Part shown: one piece after another, positions 24,393 to 39,299 of the stretch
Position numbering within the stretch: position 1 is the first letter of the stretch
How the letters are laid out: each line of letters opens with the position of its first letter
Origin: Lichtheimia corymbifera B2541
Taxonomy: Eukaryota; Mucoromycota; Mucoromycetes; Mucorales; Lichtheimiaceae
DNA: 64,000 nucleotides
Assembly (NCBI GenBank): GCA_000697475.1
Contig: JNEU01000966.1
Coordinates: forward strand, 118,689 to 182,688
Reading direction: 5' to 3'
Notes under the pieces: model-generated
What the model saw: only the letters and a program-made list of their open reading frames with translations
Database searches by the model: none
What the model was told of the DNA's origin: nothing
Program-made: the position numbers and the translations under genes

Positions 24393-24702
24393 ATGGTTCG
24401 TCGACGACACGCTCCAACATCTGATACCGCCTCAAATTCCACCCGTACCAACTTTATTGATCTCTCTCACAATCCATCCAATGAATCATCATCATCACCC
24501 GACGAGATACGCTTTATCAATCATCTCTCCACCCAATACAAACGAGCACCTGTGCGTTTTCGGATTGAGCCTGCGCCACAATGCTGTGATGAACAAGGTC
24601 GATTAATATGTTCTCCTGGTTCTTTTATTGAAGGCAACATTTATATTGAACTTGCCGAGCCGCTAGCAGCCATGCAACTAAAGTTGATATATAAGGGAAC
24701 CG
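24393..24702 (+). pseudogene. arrestin-like protein, first exon only, cut by Helitron
   Basis: An ATG exon of 103 codons ends in a clean donor (ACCG|GTGAGT, phase 1). After a Ser-rich lead, the sequence FRIEPAPQCCDEQGR then SPGSFIEGNIYIELAEPLAAMQLKLIYKGTG matches the first beta strands of fungal arrestin-N domain proteins (alpha-arrestins, ubiquitin-ligase adaptors for transporter turnover). No arrestin continuation is seen in any frame up to Prp22. Helitron sequence begins about 55 bases after the donor. The gene therefore appears broken by the insertion, or its remainder lies elsewhere. Read through the donor it would stop after two codons. The promoter still carries CCAAT and ACGCGT sites, so a short transcript is possible. 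Confidence 0.7.
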
Positions 24703-24756
24703 GTGAGTAGTGGATGAGTACATGTGCGTGTGAGGGAGATACATATACAGATAAGG

Positions 24757-25071
24757 CAAGGCATCTATATTATACTGCTTATCCTTGATCAAGACCATAA
24801 GCCGAGAAATGGTGCTGATTGCGATGATATTGTCAACGCTGAATTACCTGACGCTGACAGGTACCCAGAAGCACGTGCTACGGTATCCAAGAGCATGATG
24901 CATGGACCATGCGGTGTAACACGCCCTTGGGCACCTTGCATGAAGGATGGTGTTTGCACAAAAGGGTTTCCAAAAACCTTTGTGAATGAAACGATCGTCA
25001 ATGAAGATGGATATCCCCAATATCGAAGGCGCCAAAACCCAAACGGCTATGTCATTAGAAACGGGGCTTGA
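24757..25071 (+). pseudogene. Helitron Rep-domain fragment
   Basis: Translates from about 24757 as ILLILDQDHKPRNGADCDDIV, then NAELPDADRYPE, HGPCGVTRPWAPCMKDGVC, TKGFPKTFVNET and YPQYRRRQNPNGY, ending in a stop. These are the cysteine-rich segments between the HUH and tyrosine motifs of Helitron replicases (HGPCG...CMKDG.C.KGFPK...YRRR). The expected upstream block with paired histidines is replaced by GIYI, so replication activity is not expected. Confidence 0.8.
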
Positions 25072-25085
25072 GATGTATATGTGTA

Positions 25086-25089
<4 letters not shown>

Positions 25090-25119
<30 letters not shown>
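25090..25119. repeat. (TG)n microsatellite
   Basis: Uninterrupted TG dinucleotides inside the non-coding gap between the Rep fragment and the helicase ORF of the Helitron. Confidence 0.9.
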
Positions 25120-25120
<1 letters not shown>

Positions 25121-25421
25121 TAAAAACGTATAACGAACAAGTCTGTGAGATTGCTGTTTACTCTGAAAGTGTATCTGAAAAAGAGACGTCTTCCTAACGA
25201 TCTACCTCTGAGTACTATAACTAGGCGGATGCTAAAGAGTAAAGCTTTTCTACCAATAACAAGCTATAACGTAAATGAGTAACGGGCTGAGTTATCTATG
25301 ATGATCCACGCTTGTGTGTCATCTCTTATATGCTTATGTGCTTGTCTTTGTATATACAATAATAAGATGAATGATATAAATACATGATGTGTACCTTAAC
25401 CGACCTATATACACGACAGGG

Positions 25422-28046
25422 CTAGGCTTGACAATCGGTGGGTAGTACCCCATAATGTGTATTTATGCACCAAATATGATGCACACATCAACGTGGAGAT
25501 CTGCAGCTCAATCCTATCAATCAAGTATGTGTACAAATATGTATACAAAGGCCACAACAGAGCTGCAGTAGCTGTCTCAACCACCACCAACAATGCCAAT
25601 GCCCAAGAAGACGCTGATGAGATACGCCAATACCTCGACTCCAGATATGTATCTGCATCAGAAGGATGCTGGCGATTGTTTTCGTTTTCATTGCATAAGG
25701 AATTTCCTGCACACCAACGATTGGCCATTCACCATGAAAACGAGCAATTGGTCACCTTCCACGAAGATGCTGATCCCGCGGTTGTAGCAGATCGTGCGCA
25801 TGAAACAACGTTGACTGCATGGTTTCAATATAACCGCGACCATCCAAATGATACGGAAGCTCACCAAACCTTATACCCCGATTTCCCTGAGCGATTCGTT
25901 TTCTTGGATGACTCTCGGCGTTGGAAAATCCGCGAAAGAGGCCATGGTGGAACCATTGGGCGTGTATATAATGTAACACCGCGAGAAGTGGAAAAATACC
26001 ACTTAAGATTACTACTATATCACGTACCAGGAGCTAAGGATTTCCGGGATCTCAGGATAGTGAATGGTGATGAGCAGCCAACCTATCAAGCAGCAGCAAG
26101 ATTACTTGGACTTTTAAGCGGTCAACAAGAGTGGAACGATTGTTTGGAGCAGGCAACTCATTACCAAATGCCGTATGCTATGCGTCAGCTGTTCGCCATC
26201 ATCCTTGCATTTTGCTCACCCGGAGATCCGCTTGAGTTGTGGGTACAGCATCGTGACGCACTTGCTGAAGACTTTCGCCAAGCTGCTCGCGCAGAGCTTC
26301 AAGACTCCAGTCTTCCATTCAATGACTATATCTATGATCAAGCACTTCTCGCAATTGAAGACGTCATGATTGGATTATCAAGGTCACTTACTGATTTCCG
26401 GTGCTTTACGCTTCCCGAGGACACACGACGTGGAGACCATGATGATTCGTCTGAGCCATTTATCATTCGTGAACATAGAAGCTTGACTCGCAGGTTACAA
26501 TTGTTGCCAGAGCCAACTCTCTCTTTCAATGAAGACCAGCAACGCATCTATGATGCAATCTTTCAATCATTGCGTAGTCCTGGAAACATGTCCAAGGTGT
26601 TCTTTGTTGACGGGCCTGGAGGTACAGGGAAGACGCACCTTTTCAATAGCATATTGGATACAGTAAGGCGAGCTGGAGATGTAGCCATTGCTGTAGCAAT
26701 AAGTGGTACCGCCTCAGTGCTCTTACATGGTGGTCGTACAGCCCACTCGACATTCATAATACCGCTTAAAGTCGATGGCAACACTTATTGCATCACGCCT
26801 CGATCACCAACTGCTCGGCTCTTGAAAATGGCAAAATTGATCATATGGGATGAAGCTTCGATGATTAGCCGCCATGTGATTGAAACTGTCAACCGCAGCT
26901 TGCAAGACCTAATGAAGAATGTCAACGAAGAGCTTGAAACCGTCCCTTTTGGTGGAAAAGTTGTAGTTTTTGGAGGCGATTTTCGACAGGTATTTTTTGA
27001 TCCCTTTATGCGAGCTTATTGCTCATTGCTTTATCCGTTCTTCCACATGTTTATTGATGTATACAAAACAGGTCCTTCCAGTCATCCCCAATGCCACACG
27101 ACCACAAATCGTTTCACAGGCTCTCAATCATGCCAATATTTGGACTCATGTGCGTGTTTACCGCCTTCAAATCAACATGCGAGTACAGCGTGCTATTAAT
27201 ACCAACAATTCCACCACCTTACAACAATTCGCTGATTACCTCCTCTCGATTGGGGATGGCAGAGAAGCAATTGCACATGGCACTGAGGATCGCATACGTG
27301 TCCCTGACAATATGCTGCTTCCAGGTGACAATGTCTTCACTCTTATTGATGCCATATTTGGTGATCTCCATTCCGCACCCCTTTCCTCACATGACTTCCT
27401 TATGGGTCGAGCCATTTTGACACCGAAGAACAGGGATGTGACCGATATCAACAACACCTTCATTGACAGATTCCCAGGTGACATGCATGAATACAACAGT
27501 GCTGATGACATGAAGGATCCTCAAGACCAAATACGCTATCCACCAGAGCTACTCAACTCCCTTTCACCATCATCTCTTCCGCCCCATCATCTCAAACTCA
27601 AAATTGGGTGCCCCATCATGCTTTTACGCAATCTTAATCCTGCCAAAGGTCTTTGCAATGGCACACGCCTTATTTGTAAAGCCTTTCGACGATACGTCAT
27701 CCAAGCAGAAGTTGCATCCGGATCTCACGTTGGAGATATGGTACTTATACCACGTATACGTCTTACACCAACCGAAAACCAATGCCCAATTCCTTTTACT
27801 CGCACCCAATTCCCTATACGGCTGGCATTTTCAATGACCATTAACAAGTCTCGGGGCCAAACATTTGACAAGATAGGTATTTACCTCCCAGATTCACCTT
27901 TTGGACATGGTCAACTTTATGTTGCCATGTCACGTGTTCGCACACCTGATTCAGTACGCTTTATGCTTGATCGCAACAACTCCAAAATAGTCCAACAACC
28001 AGGGTCTTACACACGCAATGTCGTTTACACCGAAGTTTTACTTTAA
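25422..28046 (+). pseudogene. Helitron Rep C-terminal part and Pif1-like helicase
   Basis: Two exons, about 25422-26989 and 27072-28046, joined in phase 0 across an 82-nt GTATTT...ACAG intron. Without the splice the frame ends at 27199. The first part continues Rep (LDNRWVVPHNVYL, CTKYDAHINVE) and has the two-tyrosine block IKYVYKYVYKGHN. The helicase follows: Walker A GPGGTGKT, GTASVLL, Walker B IIWDEASM, GGDFRQ joined by the splice to VLPVI, NMR, and the C-terminal INKSRGQTFDKIGIYL and YVAMSRVR. All Pif1 motifs are readable, so decay is limited, but the missing N-terminal Rep half makes the copy non-autonomous. A transcript with only the helicase is conceivable. Confidence 0.82.
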
Positions 28047-29311
28047 AATCACATGCATCATATACGCCACGACATTTCTCCCTTCCTTCTCACTATATAG
28101 ATATCCCTCAAATCTCCTTATTCAAGTTCTCACTTAATCCATTGCTCAATACATATGAATATCCTTCCAACAACCTATCCATGTGGCCCCGACACAAATA
28201 CCATCACTATTTCGCAAGGGAGCGTAGTAAACATAAAACTCACACAGTGGATGTAAGCATTACTCCAAATGTAGTGGTAAGTCCTTCCACACAAAATCGA
28301 CGTTTACGAGCGAAGCGAGCAGTTGGCGCCCTAGTACTGCATTACAATGAATACTATAAAGCACCAAAAAGGGCAAACGCCGAAAGCTGTTTTTATCGGG
28401 TACCCGTAGTAAGGATCACTCTCCGTGATAAACACAAAGAACCAACGTTACCCCCTGCATAATATCTGTGATACTTTTTTTGACCACATTACATGAAGGA
28501 TGTGGTTGACGACAAAAACAAGATATAAAAGACGTCTTCGGTTGCCATCTGTTGATGATTAATCCTCCACACCTTTCCAGTCTTCTTGTTCTGAGTCGTA
28601 CCAATTCTCTTCTTCCTCTACTCTCGACCTCTCTTATCTCAAAGTCCTTTAATTTCACTTTCATTATACGCAAAAGTATGCTACCGCTATAGCGAAAGTT
28701 TCCATCAATCAACTGACATTCTGCCTGATAGTGATCACATATACTTGCCTGAAGGTCCAGGTCCGCCTCAAGACGACTACCTAGTAAAAAGTGCTCGGTA
28801 ACTATCAAGTCATATGAGAAACATAGCACCATATTGACTAATCCACTCTTTAGAGTACGGCGTCTACGCTTCCCCTGCAGCAGCAGCAGCAATAGCCATA
28901 AATAGAGTACTAGTTTTAGCTTAGTTTCGGTCTGTATGAAACTGACCAGCTACCTTGTATGGGCTAACCCCCCAACTGCCTTGATGGATTAATAAAATTT
29001 GACCCTACAAGCCAAGGATTCAGCGTTGTCATTGACAAGAGCTTATGTGATTGCCTAGCAACGGGTGATACGGATGATTTGGCAATGCAACATCAATTAT
29101 CAGATCATGTCTTATCAGTAACCCGACCTAACGGTGTATGGCTATCTATTTCGTATTCAAGCGAGCGTGATCACCCACCCTCCGACCCAAAATGTACGGG
29201 GTGGACATGGCGACAAGAACAAGCCATTCCTATTGAACAACAACAACAAGGTGGAAATCCAGGAACAAGACCTCCGATATATTATTATCTTTATATCCTG
29301 CGTAAAATACC
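28047..29311. other. Helitron 3' flank and unassigned spacer
   Basis: Includes the possible Helitron terminus near 28335. It also holds a 158-codon minus-strand frame (28892-28416) with protein-like stretches (GSRLEADLDLQASICDHYQ, DGNFRYSGSILLRI) but no family I recognise. In another minus frame at about 28625-28560 there is an acidic, tryptophan-containing end (NWYDSEQEDWKGVED, then stop). These could be exons of a decayed gene captured by, or preceding, the Helitron. No arrestin exons are visible. Confidence 0.4.
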
Positions 29312-32300
29312 CTATCCAAATGTTTGACTAATTCTACCACCTCGCTTGACTTTGCTAAGACGCCACTGGTTGGGTTTCTCGTATCGGTTGAACAAGGGCT
29401 CAATCTTTTCTTGTCTCTTGCGTTTGGATATCTTGTTAGCATCGGCCACTCGGAAAAAGGTCGGTGCTGCCTCTGTCAACCACTTTGGATCAATCGCTGT
29501 CACTTCACGCATGTACTCCTTGGATGTAAACACAATTTCGTGATAAATAACCCATTCAGGCCCCTTGTTAAATAATGCACTTGATGGATGAATGTATACG
29601 GGTGTGCCTTCCAATAGCGTCTTGTAACCTTCTTGTGGATCCTTTTTAGCAGCATTGCGGAAATAACCAGACACAAGTGCTTTACAGACACGGGTATAAT
29701 TGCGGCCACACGATACAATGTCGTGCTTATATCGATCCATAATGCCCACAAGTTGCTTGCGTACATCCAATGCTCGTTTCATGCTGCGTGATTGAATAAA
29801 GTTTTCAAAACACCATGGGTTGGCGTAACTGTTGGCTTTCCATCCATTGAATACAGTGAGGAGTGTGAGATGATCGCCTTCGGGTTGGTGGAACTTTGCC
29901 TTCTTGGCATCAGCTTGAGCTTGTTTTTCCTTGGGTCGATAGAACACATTTTGTGCTGTGAGCATGGCAACAATCGTCAAGATTTCTTCGGAGCATCCAA
30001 GATCAACTGATTGGATCAGCATCTTGGATAATTGTGGTTCCAATGGGAATTCAGCCATCTTGCGACCCAAACGTGTCAATAAACCTTCATCATCCAATGC
30101 TTGCAATGCATAAAGTTGTTCAAGGGCTTGAATCATGTTGGCTTCAGGTGGCGGATCCATGAAATCAAAATGCAACAAATCGTTGATACCCATAGCCTTG
30201 AGCATCAATACGGTCATACTGAGATTGAGTAACTGGATTTCAGGAATGGTGTTGGGAAGCATTTCATTGCGATAGGCAGCTTCAGTGTAGAGTCGATAAC
30301 ATTTGCCAGGACCAGTACGACCAGCACGTCCGGCGCGCTGACGAGCAGCTGCTTGTGAAATAGGCACCACCACAAGCGAATCCATACCCAGCTTTGCATC
30401 CCACTTGTTTTGCTTGACAAATCCAGGATCCACCACGTAGTAAATACCATCAATGGTAATGGATGTTTCTGCAATGTTGGTAGCAATAACAACTTTACGG
30501 CTGCCGGGGGGTGCTGGATCAAAGATACGCGATTGCATTTCACTGGGAAGAGCACTGTACACCGGTAAGATAATAAGCTCAGGTACTTCTGATCCAAGGG
30601 CCTTCATACGCTCGTAAAGAATCTCGCATGATGTGTCGATCTCTTCTTGACCAGTCAAGAACAACAAAATGTCTCCAGGTGGTTCTGACAAGTGAATTTG
30701 CATCACCGTAATCAATGCTGCATCGAGATAGTCGGGTTCAGGATCTTTGGTGTAAAGCACTTCGACAGGATATGTTCGACCGGGAATAGTGAAAATAGGG
30801 CAATTGTTGAAATAACTGGCAAACTTATCGGCATCCAATGTTGCTGACGTGATGATGAGCTTGAGATCAGGTCGAATCTTTGCGGCACCTATCATAATTC
30901 ATGCATGATAGTGAATAAAGAGTAATTTGCAACCAAGTAACTTAAAACTTACGTTTCAATAAACCAAACAATACATCGGTAGAAATAGTACGTTCGTGAG
31001 CTTCGTCAAGAATCACCACCGAGTAATTGGACATGGCTGGGTCAATCAAGCATTCACGCAAAAGCATACCATCGGTCATGTACTTGATGCGAGTGTCTGG
31101 GCTTGTACAATCTTCGAAACGAATAGTGTAACCGACTTCCTGGCCAACACGACAACCCACTTCTTCAGCAACACGCTTAGCAACGGACATGGCAGCCACA
31201 CGACGAGGTTGAGTACAACCAATACGGCCGAGATTCGAGAAACCCTCTTCAGCAAGATATTGTGTCATTTGTGTTGTCTTTCCAGATCCAGTATCACCGA
31301 CCACAACCAAGAACTGATTTTCTGAAATAGCTTGTACCAAGGATGATCTCAGCTTGAAGATAGGCAATGATTCACGCTGCTCTTGGATTGATAGATTGGT
31401 GATCTTGCCGAAACTAGTCGCACTGTTGAACGTAGCCTGCTTCCATTCTGATTTAGGTTGTTGACCTGCAGCTGCTGCTCCACGTAAATCCTGCGCAAAT
31501 TGGCGTTCACCAGGTTCAGGCATTGGATCCAACCATGGCTTATTGACATCCTTTGCTGCTTGATCCATCTCTTCATTTTGTTGTTGATGTCGAAGTTCAC
31601 GTCGTTCCTTGGCCAAAGCTGCACCTGCCAATGCTGATCGATTCATTGTACCATCAGGAATTTTGACCACTTTGACAGGACTGAGTTGCAATGTCTTTTT
31701 GGTCTGACCACGCAAAAAGGGTGGCTCTTCTTCACGCACTTCCACATCGATTTCCTCTTCAGCTTCCATATCAGCTTCAAAGTCATTTGCATCCTTGTCG
31801 ATATCGGGATAATCAGCAGCATTCACCACACCGGAAGCAATCAATTGCTTAATCTCCCAACGTTCAGGCGAAGACATGCGTTTAACAGCACGATTGGGGC
31901 CATCATCATCAAATTGGCGTCGAATAGCTGATGCTGGTCGATCAGGATTACGAGTTGCAAGTGAATCCATTTCCTCTTTGGATCGTACGCGTAGATTGGG
32001 TGATAAATCCTCGCCAGTCTCTTGATCCACATCCTTCATTGACAAGCTGATACGTGTTCCAGCAACCGACATGACTTTAACCTTGACCTGCTGATTGCGG
32101 CGTACAATATCACTGGGATGACGAACCATACCAGGTGCAATTTGTTTGACGTGTACCATGCCTTCCACTCTTCCACGAACGCCATCCAGTTGTACAAATG
32201 CACCAAAATCACGCATGTTGGTAACACGACCATTGTAAATCTTGTAAATGACAGGTGCATCATCTGGTTTTTCACGTCGACGAGGTGGAGTACGGGATCG

Positions 32301-32816
32301 ATGATGTCGTCGTCGAGGGCTACGAGATCGTCGTCGTGAACGTGCAGGTGGTGATGGGCTCCGTTGTCGTTGTTGCTCTCCACGTTCCAATTCTGCCATC
32401 ATATCATCTGCTACATTCAAATCTTCTTGTCGCTTTTGATACCAGTTGGGGTCATCCGCCATAGCAAGACCTGGTAACGTCTCTGCCTTGACTTCGGCTG
32501 GTTGCTGTGATAAACCCGGTTTCGGCTTCATGGTGTTGATTATGCGATCCAGGTTCTCAATAAACGATTCTGAAAAGTCGGCATCCTTGAGTGAAGACTT
32601 GAACTTGGCCAGCGATCCTTTGGCTTCGTCATGCAAATGCAAAATATATTCGGCTAGAAAAAGGTTGGTGCATGGATCAGCATTGAGTCACCTTGTCAAC
32701 TTGCATTCAAGCAATCACATACCTAACACCTTATCGCTCAATCCTGTATGATTGTAGAGCTCGCTCACCACCTTATTGACAAGTGACAATCGCTCCAATT
32801 GCTCAAGATCCTCCAT
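29312..32816 (-). CDS. PRP22: pre-mRNA splicing DEAH-box RNA helicase Prp22/DHX8
   Basis: ATP-dependent helicase that proofreads exon ligation and releases mRNA from the spliceosome. Minus-strand exons 32816-32723, 32653-30953 and 30888-29312 (introns 69 and 64 nt, GT-AG) encode 1123 residues. An N-terminal helical part (to about residue 90) and an RS/RRHH-rich basic stretch precede an S1 RNA-binding domain at about 165-245 ([18 protein letters not shown]), the mark of Prp22 against other DEAH splicing helicases. The helicase core follows: [10 protein letters not shown] at about 484, [16 protein letters not shown] at about 582, [23 protein letters not shown] and [14 protein letters not shown]. 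The HA2/OB region ends in [17 protein letters not shown]. All motifs are intact. Confidence 0.97.
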
Positions 32817-33513
32817 AGTGTGTATGTGTGTGTAAAGAGTAAAAGCGGAAGCAAGGTATTGGGTTCCTTCTCTTTCTCTCCTGCCACTGGTGGATCATTA
32901 TCCGTCTCATGTGACGTCGCAGCAATTGAATACCTATCCCACTGCCAGAAGTGCACGTGTTTCACTGAGAATCAATACAAATGTCTCTCTCCTTCCCTCA
33001 CCTCTCTCTCTTTATGTTAGTGTCCATTATAGTATTCAAAAGCAAATGATATGGAAAATAAAAACATTATTGTTTTCTAGTCTTTGTAGTAAATCGATCA
33101 ATCCATTGGTGTTGTGCCTTTACCACTCTACATGCTCTTGGAATGGGATGTATGTAAGCCTCCATATTCGAGCATGATAAGCAGCAATGATGATCCAATT
33201 AAACCTGATATCAGCGAGACACATATGTAAAAATAGTAAACCCCTCAAATGCAATGGCGCTCGATATTGGTGTACGAAGGTTCACAGATGGCAATCATTT
33301 TTCAAGCTAAAATGTGGACCTTTTTATTACGAGTAGAGTGGTAGCCATATCTGCAAGGTCATCTGCTATATGCTTTCAGGTGAAGTTTCTTCAATCGGCA
33401 TGTTGTTGGATTTTGCTTTTGTAGATGATGTGCTTTATGTGAAAATGTATGGGTGCTATTTACAAAGCAATTGATGTGGGAAATAAGTTAAGATGCGTCT
33501 ACATTACTATCAT
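32817..33513. other. intergenic, PRP22 promoter and 3' flank of GPI copy 2
   Basis: About 700 bp. TC-rich stretches near 32985-33015 and small chance frames only. Confidence 0.4.
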
Positions 33514-36244
<2,731 letters not shown>

Positions 36245-36660
36245 TTACACAAACACGCCTCTCTGCTTCTTCGGCTCTATTGGGGTCAAGCTACTTCACA
36301 ATGAACAAAGACCACTTGTCATATAGCATCACGCTCATAGCATATGGAAAACATAAAGATGCCTGTACCTCGAAACTTTACAATGAAACGTGGGGTCTTC
36401 AATCGAGTAAAATTGCCCGTCGTGGTGTCGCGCACCTTGTGTGCAAGTTTCACGATCGTCGTGGCCAATCTCAGTTTTGGCAATGTCACCACCAGCCAAA
36501 GTGGATCAGGTCGGCCTCGAGAATTTTTTTCGACGAGTCTGGTGGTGACATTGGGTGAATCTGAGAATGGCCACGACGATCGTGAAACTTCTACACTAGG
36601 TGCGCTCCACCCAGCCGAGCAATATTGCTCTATTGAAGAGCCCACGTTTCATTGCAAAGT

Positions 36661-37314
36661 TTAGAGATAAATGCACTTTTACGTTTTTACATATGCTGAA
36701 AGCATGATGCTATATGACAAGTGGTGTTTGTTCATTGTGAAGTAGCTTGACCCCAATAGAGCGGAAGATGCACAGGGTCGTGTTTGTATAACACTGCTCA
36801 TTTGCATGATACTTCACAATGAAAAACACTACTTGTCATATAGCATCACGCTTTTACCATATGTAAAAACGCAAACCTGCCTGCATCTAGGAACGGCTAG
36901 CATGATCGTAAAACCTGACTCACAAGGTGCGCTTACCCACGACGAGCAGTATTGTTCTATGAAAGAACCCATGTTTCATTGTAAAGTTTAGAGATAAATG
37001 CACTTTTACGTTTTTACATATGCTGAAAGCATGATGCTATATGACAAGTGGTGTTTGTTCATTGTGAAGTAGCTTGACCCCAATAGAGCGGAAGATGCAC
37101 AGGGTCGTGTTTGTATAACACTGCTCATTTGCATGATACTTCACAATGAAAAACACTACTTGTCATATAGCATCACGCTTTTACCATATGTAAAAACGCA
37201 AACCTGCCTGCATCTAGGAACGGCTAGCATGATCGTAAAACCTGACTCACAAGGTGCGCTTACCCACGACGAGCAGTATTGTTCTATGAAAGAACCCATG
37301 TTTCATTGTAAAGT
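36661..37314 (+). repeat. 327-bp direct repeat, two copies, left arm
   Basis: Copies at 36661-36987 and 36988-37314 read the same throughout wherever I compared them, which suggests recent duplication or conversion. A third, partial copy continues into the centre. Confidence 0.85.
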
Positions 37315-37547
37315 TTAGAGATAAATGCACTTTTACGTTTTTACATATGCTGAAAGCATGATGCTATATGACAAGTGGTGTTTGTTCATTGTGAAGTAGC
37401 TTGACCCCAATAGAGCGGAAGATACGCAGGGTCGTGTTTGTATAACACTTCTCATTTACATGATACTTCACAATGAAAAAACATAACTTGTCATATAGCA
37501 TCACGCTTTCAGCATATGTAAAAACGTAAAAGTGCATTTATCTCTAA

Positions 37548-38201
37548 ACTTTACAATGAAACATGGGTTCTTTCATAGAACAATACTGCTCGTCGTGGGT
37601 AAGCGCACCTTGTGAGTCAGGTTTTACGATCATGCTAGCCGTTCCTAGATGCAGGCAGGTTTGCGTTTTTACATATGGTAAAAGCGTGATGCTATATGAC
37701 AAGTAGTGTTTTTCATTGTGAAGTATCATGCAAATGAGCAGTGTTATACAAACACGACCCTGTGCATCTTCCGCTCTATTGGGGTCAAGCTACTTCACAA
37801 TGAACAAACACCACTTGTCATATAGCATCATGCTTTCAGCATATGTAAAAACGTAAAAGTGCATTTATCTCTAAACTTTACAATGAAACATGGGTTCTTT
37901 CATAGAACAATACTGCTCGTCGTGGGTAAGCGCACCTTGTGAGTCAGGTTTTACGATCATGCTAGCCGTTCCTAGATGCAGGCAGGTTTGCGTTTTTACA
38001 TATGGTAAAAGCGTGATGCTATATGACAAGTAGTGTTTTTCATTGTGAAGTATCATGCAAATGAGCAGTGTTATACAAACACGACCCTGTGCATCTTCCG
38101 CTCTATTGGGGTCAAGCTACTTCACAATGAACAAACACCACTTGTCATATAGCATCATGCTTTCAGCATATGTAAAAACGTAAAAGTGCATTTATCTCTA
38201 A
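37548..38201 (-). repeat. 327-bp direct repeat, two copies, right arm
   Basis: Reverse-complement counterparts of the left-arm units, at 37548-37874 and 37875-38201. Order and spacing mirror the left arm. Confidence 0.85.
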
Positions 38202-38624
38202 ACTTTGCAATGAAACGTGGGCTCTTCAATAGAGCAATATTGCTCGGCTGGGTGGAGCGCACCTAGTGTAGAAGTTTCACGATCGTCGTGGCCATTCTCA
38301 GATTCACCCAATGTCACCACCAGCCAAAGTTGAACAGGTAGACCTCGAGAATTTCTTTTTTCGATTTTGGCTGGTGGTGACATTACGAAATCTAGGATCG
38401 GCGAGTTTGATCGTGAAACTTGCACTCAAGGTGCGCTTCACCCCGACGAGCAATATTGCTCTATGAAAGACCTCACGTTTCATTGTAAAGTTTGGAGGTA
38501 CAGCTATCTTTATGTTTTACATATGCTCCTGTAAGCGTGGTGCTATATGAGAAGTGGTCTTTGCTCATTGTCAACTAGCTAGACCCTGATAGAGCCAAAG
38601 ATGCAGAGAGGCGTGTTTGTGTAA

Positions 38625-39299
38625 CTGAGTTAAAAAGCGAAGGATTAATTCTATTGGTGGAGTAATGCATGATTCACCCTTCTCCTGCATTTCTATTGTA
38701 AGATCCGCCCATGGTGGCCTGTATGAAATGTTTCGCTCGTTTATGAAGATGTATGGGATAGGGTTAGCTGAAAACTGCCATAGATGAGCATGGTTTTTTC
38801 ATGTGCTCGTTCCATATTGTATAGGAACTTATTCGTCTTCAATATAATTGATTAGCTCATAGTGAACACCATCCTCTGTAACAAGCAAATGTTGGGCATT
38901 CTTCACTCTCAAACTAATCATCTCTGCAATAAATATGTTAGGGCAATCGCCACTGCCTTTCGTCTACTATTATCATGTAAGCTAGAAAGCTTTAATGAAG
39001 TCATAATATGCTATGGCAAAAGAACAAAACACCGCGAACTGACGATGCGTATGATACAACCTCGCTTTAGGATCTTCTATTTCTATTCCCCCTTTCAATC
39101 CAGAAATTAAACAAATGATCCACGCCTTGACCATATGAGCTGATAGGATAATACCCCATATATGACAACGTTGAATTCAATTTTCATTCAATAAGGAAGT
39201 CAAAGAAGGGTACATGGTAGTGTGGACGTCTAGCAAGTAAACATGATAAAGGGCAAAGCGGATAAGACACCGGGGAGAATGAATCACATGGAGGCAAAA
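38625..39299. other. spacer between foldback element and tandem array
   Basis: AT-rich, short frames only. Not clearly part of the array unit; similarity to unit B begins weakly after about 39300. Confidence 0.4.

Larger units (their letters stand above)
24757..28046 (+). mobile_element. Helitron relic, 5'-truncated (Rep fragment + Pif1-like helicase)
   Basis: The element holds the Helitron coding core in the right order. It begins inside the Rep region at about ILDQDHKPRNG and lacks the upstream HUH motif. The Pif1-type helicase ends in YTEVLL* at 28046. Interrupting stop codons lie between the two parts. Candidate right end: a 3' CTAG followed by T at 28331-28335, in the classic CTRR|T form, but I see no convincing hairpin just before it. 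The left end is truncated and has no TC terminus. It lies within what was an intron of the arrestin-like gene. Confidence 0.8.
36245..38624. mobile_element. foldback element with nested inverted and direct repeats
   Basis: 2380 bp whose two halves are inverted copies around about 37431. The ends match: TTACACAAACACGCCTCTCT at 36245 and its reverse complement ending at 38624. Each arm carries a 327-bp unit in two direct copies and, farther out, a smaller inverted pair (AATGTCACCACCAGCC against GGTGGTGACATT). About 69 bp at the centre is the same spacer that separates units elsewhere. No transposase, and no clear target-site duplication. It looks like a non-autonomous foldback or giant MITE. 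A 61-codon frame recurs four times (36806, 37133 on +; 37729, 38056 on -) only because the unit recurs. Confidence 0.85.

Noticed and set aside
24757..28046. Host PIF1 telomere/mitochondrial helicase gene
   Set aside because: The adjoining Rep-type cysteine blocks and YVYKYVYKG show it is the Helitron helicase.
36806..38056. Four identical 61-codon frames in the foldback element as a repeated gene
   Set aside because: They are identical because they lie in the 327-bp repeat; no family, and no sign of selection could be judged.
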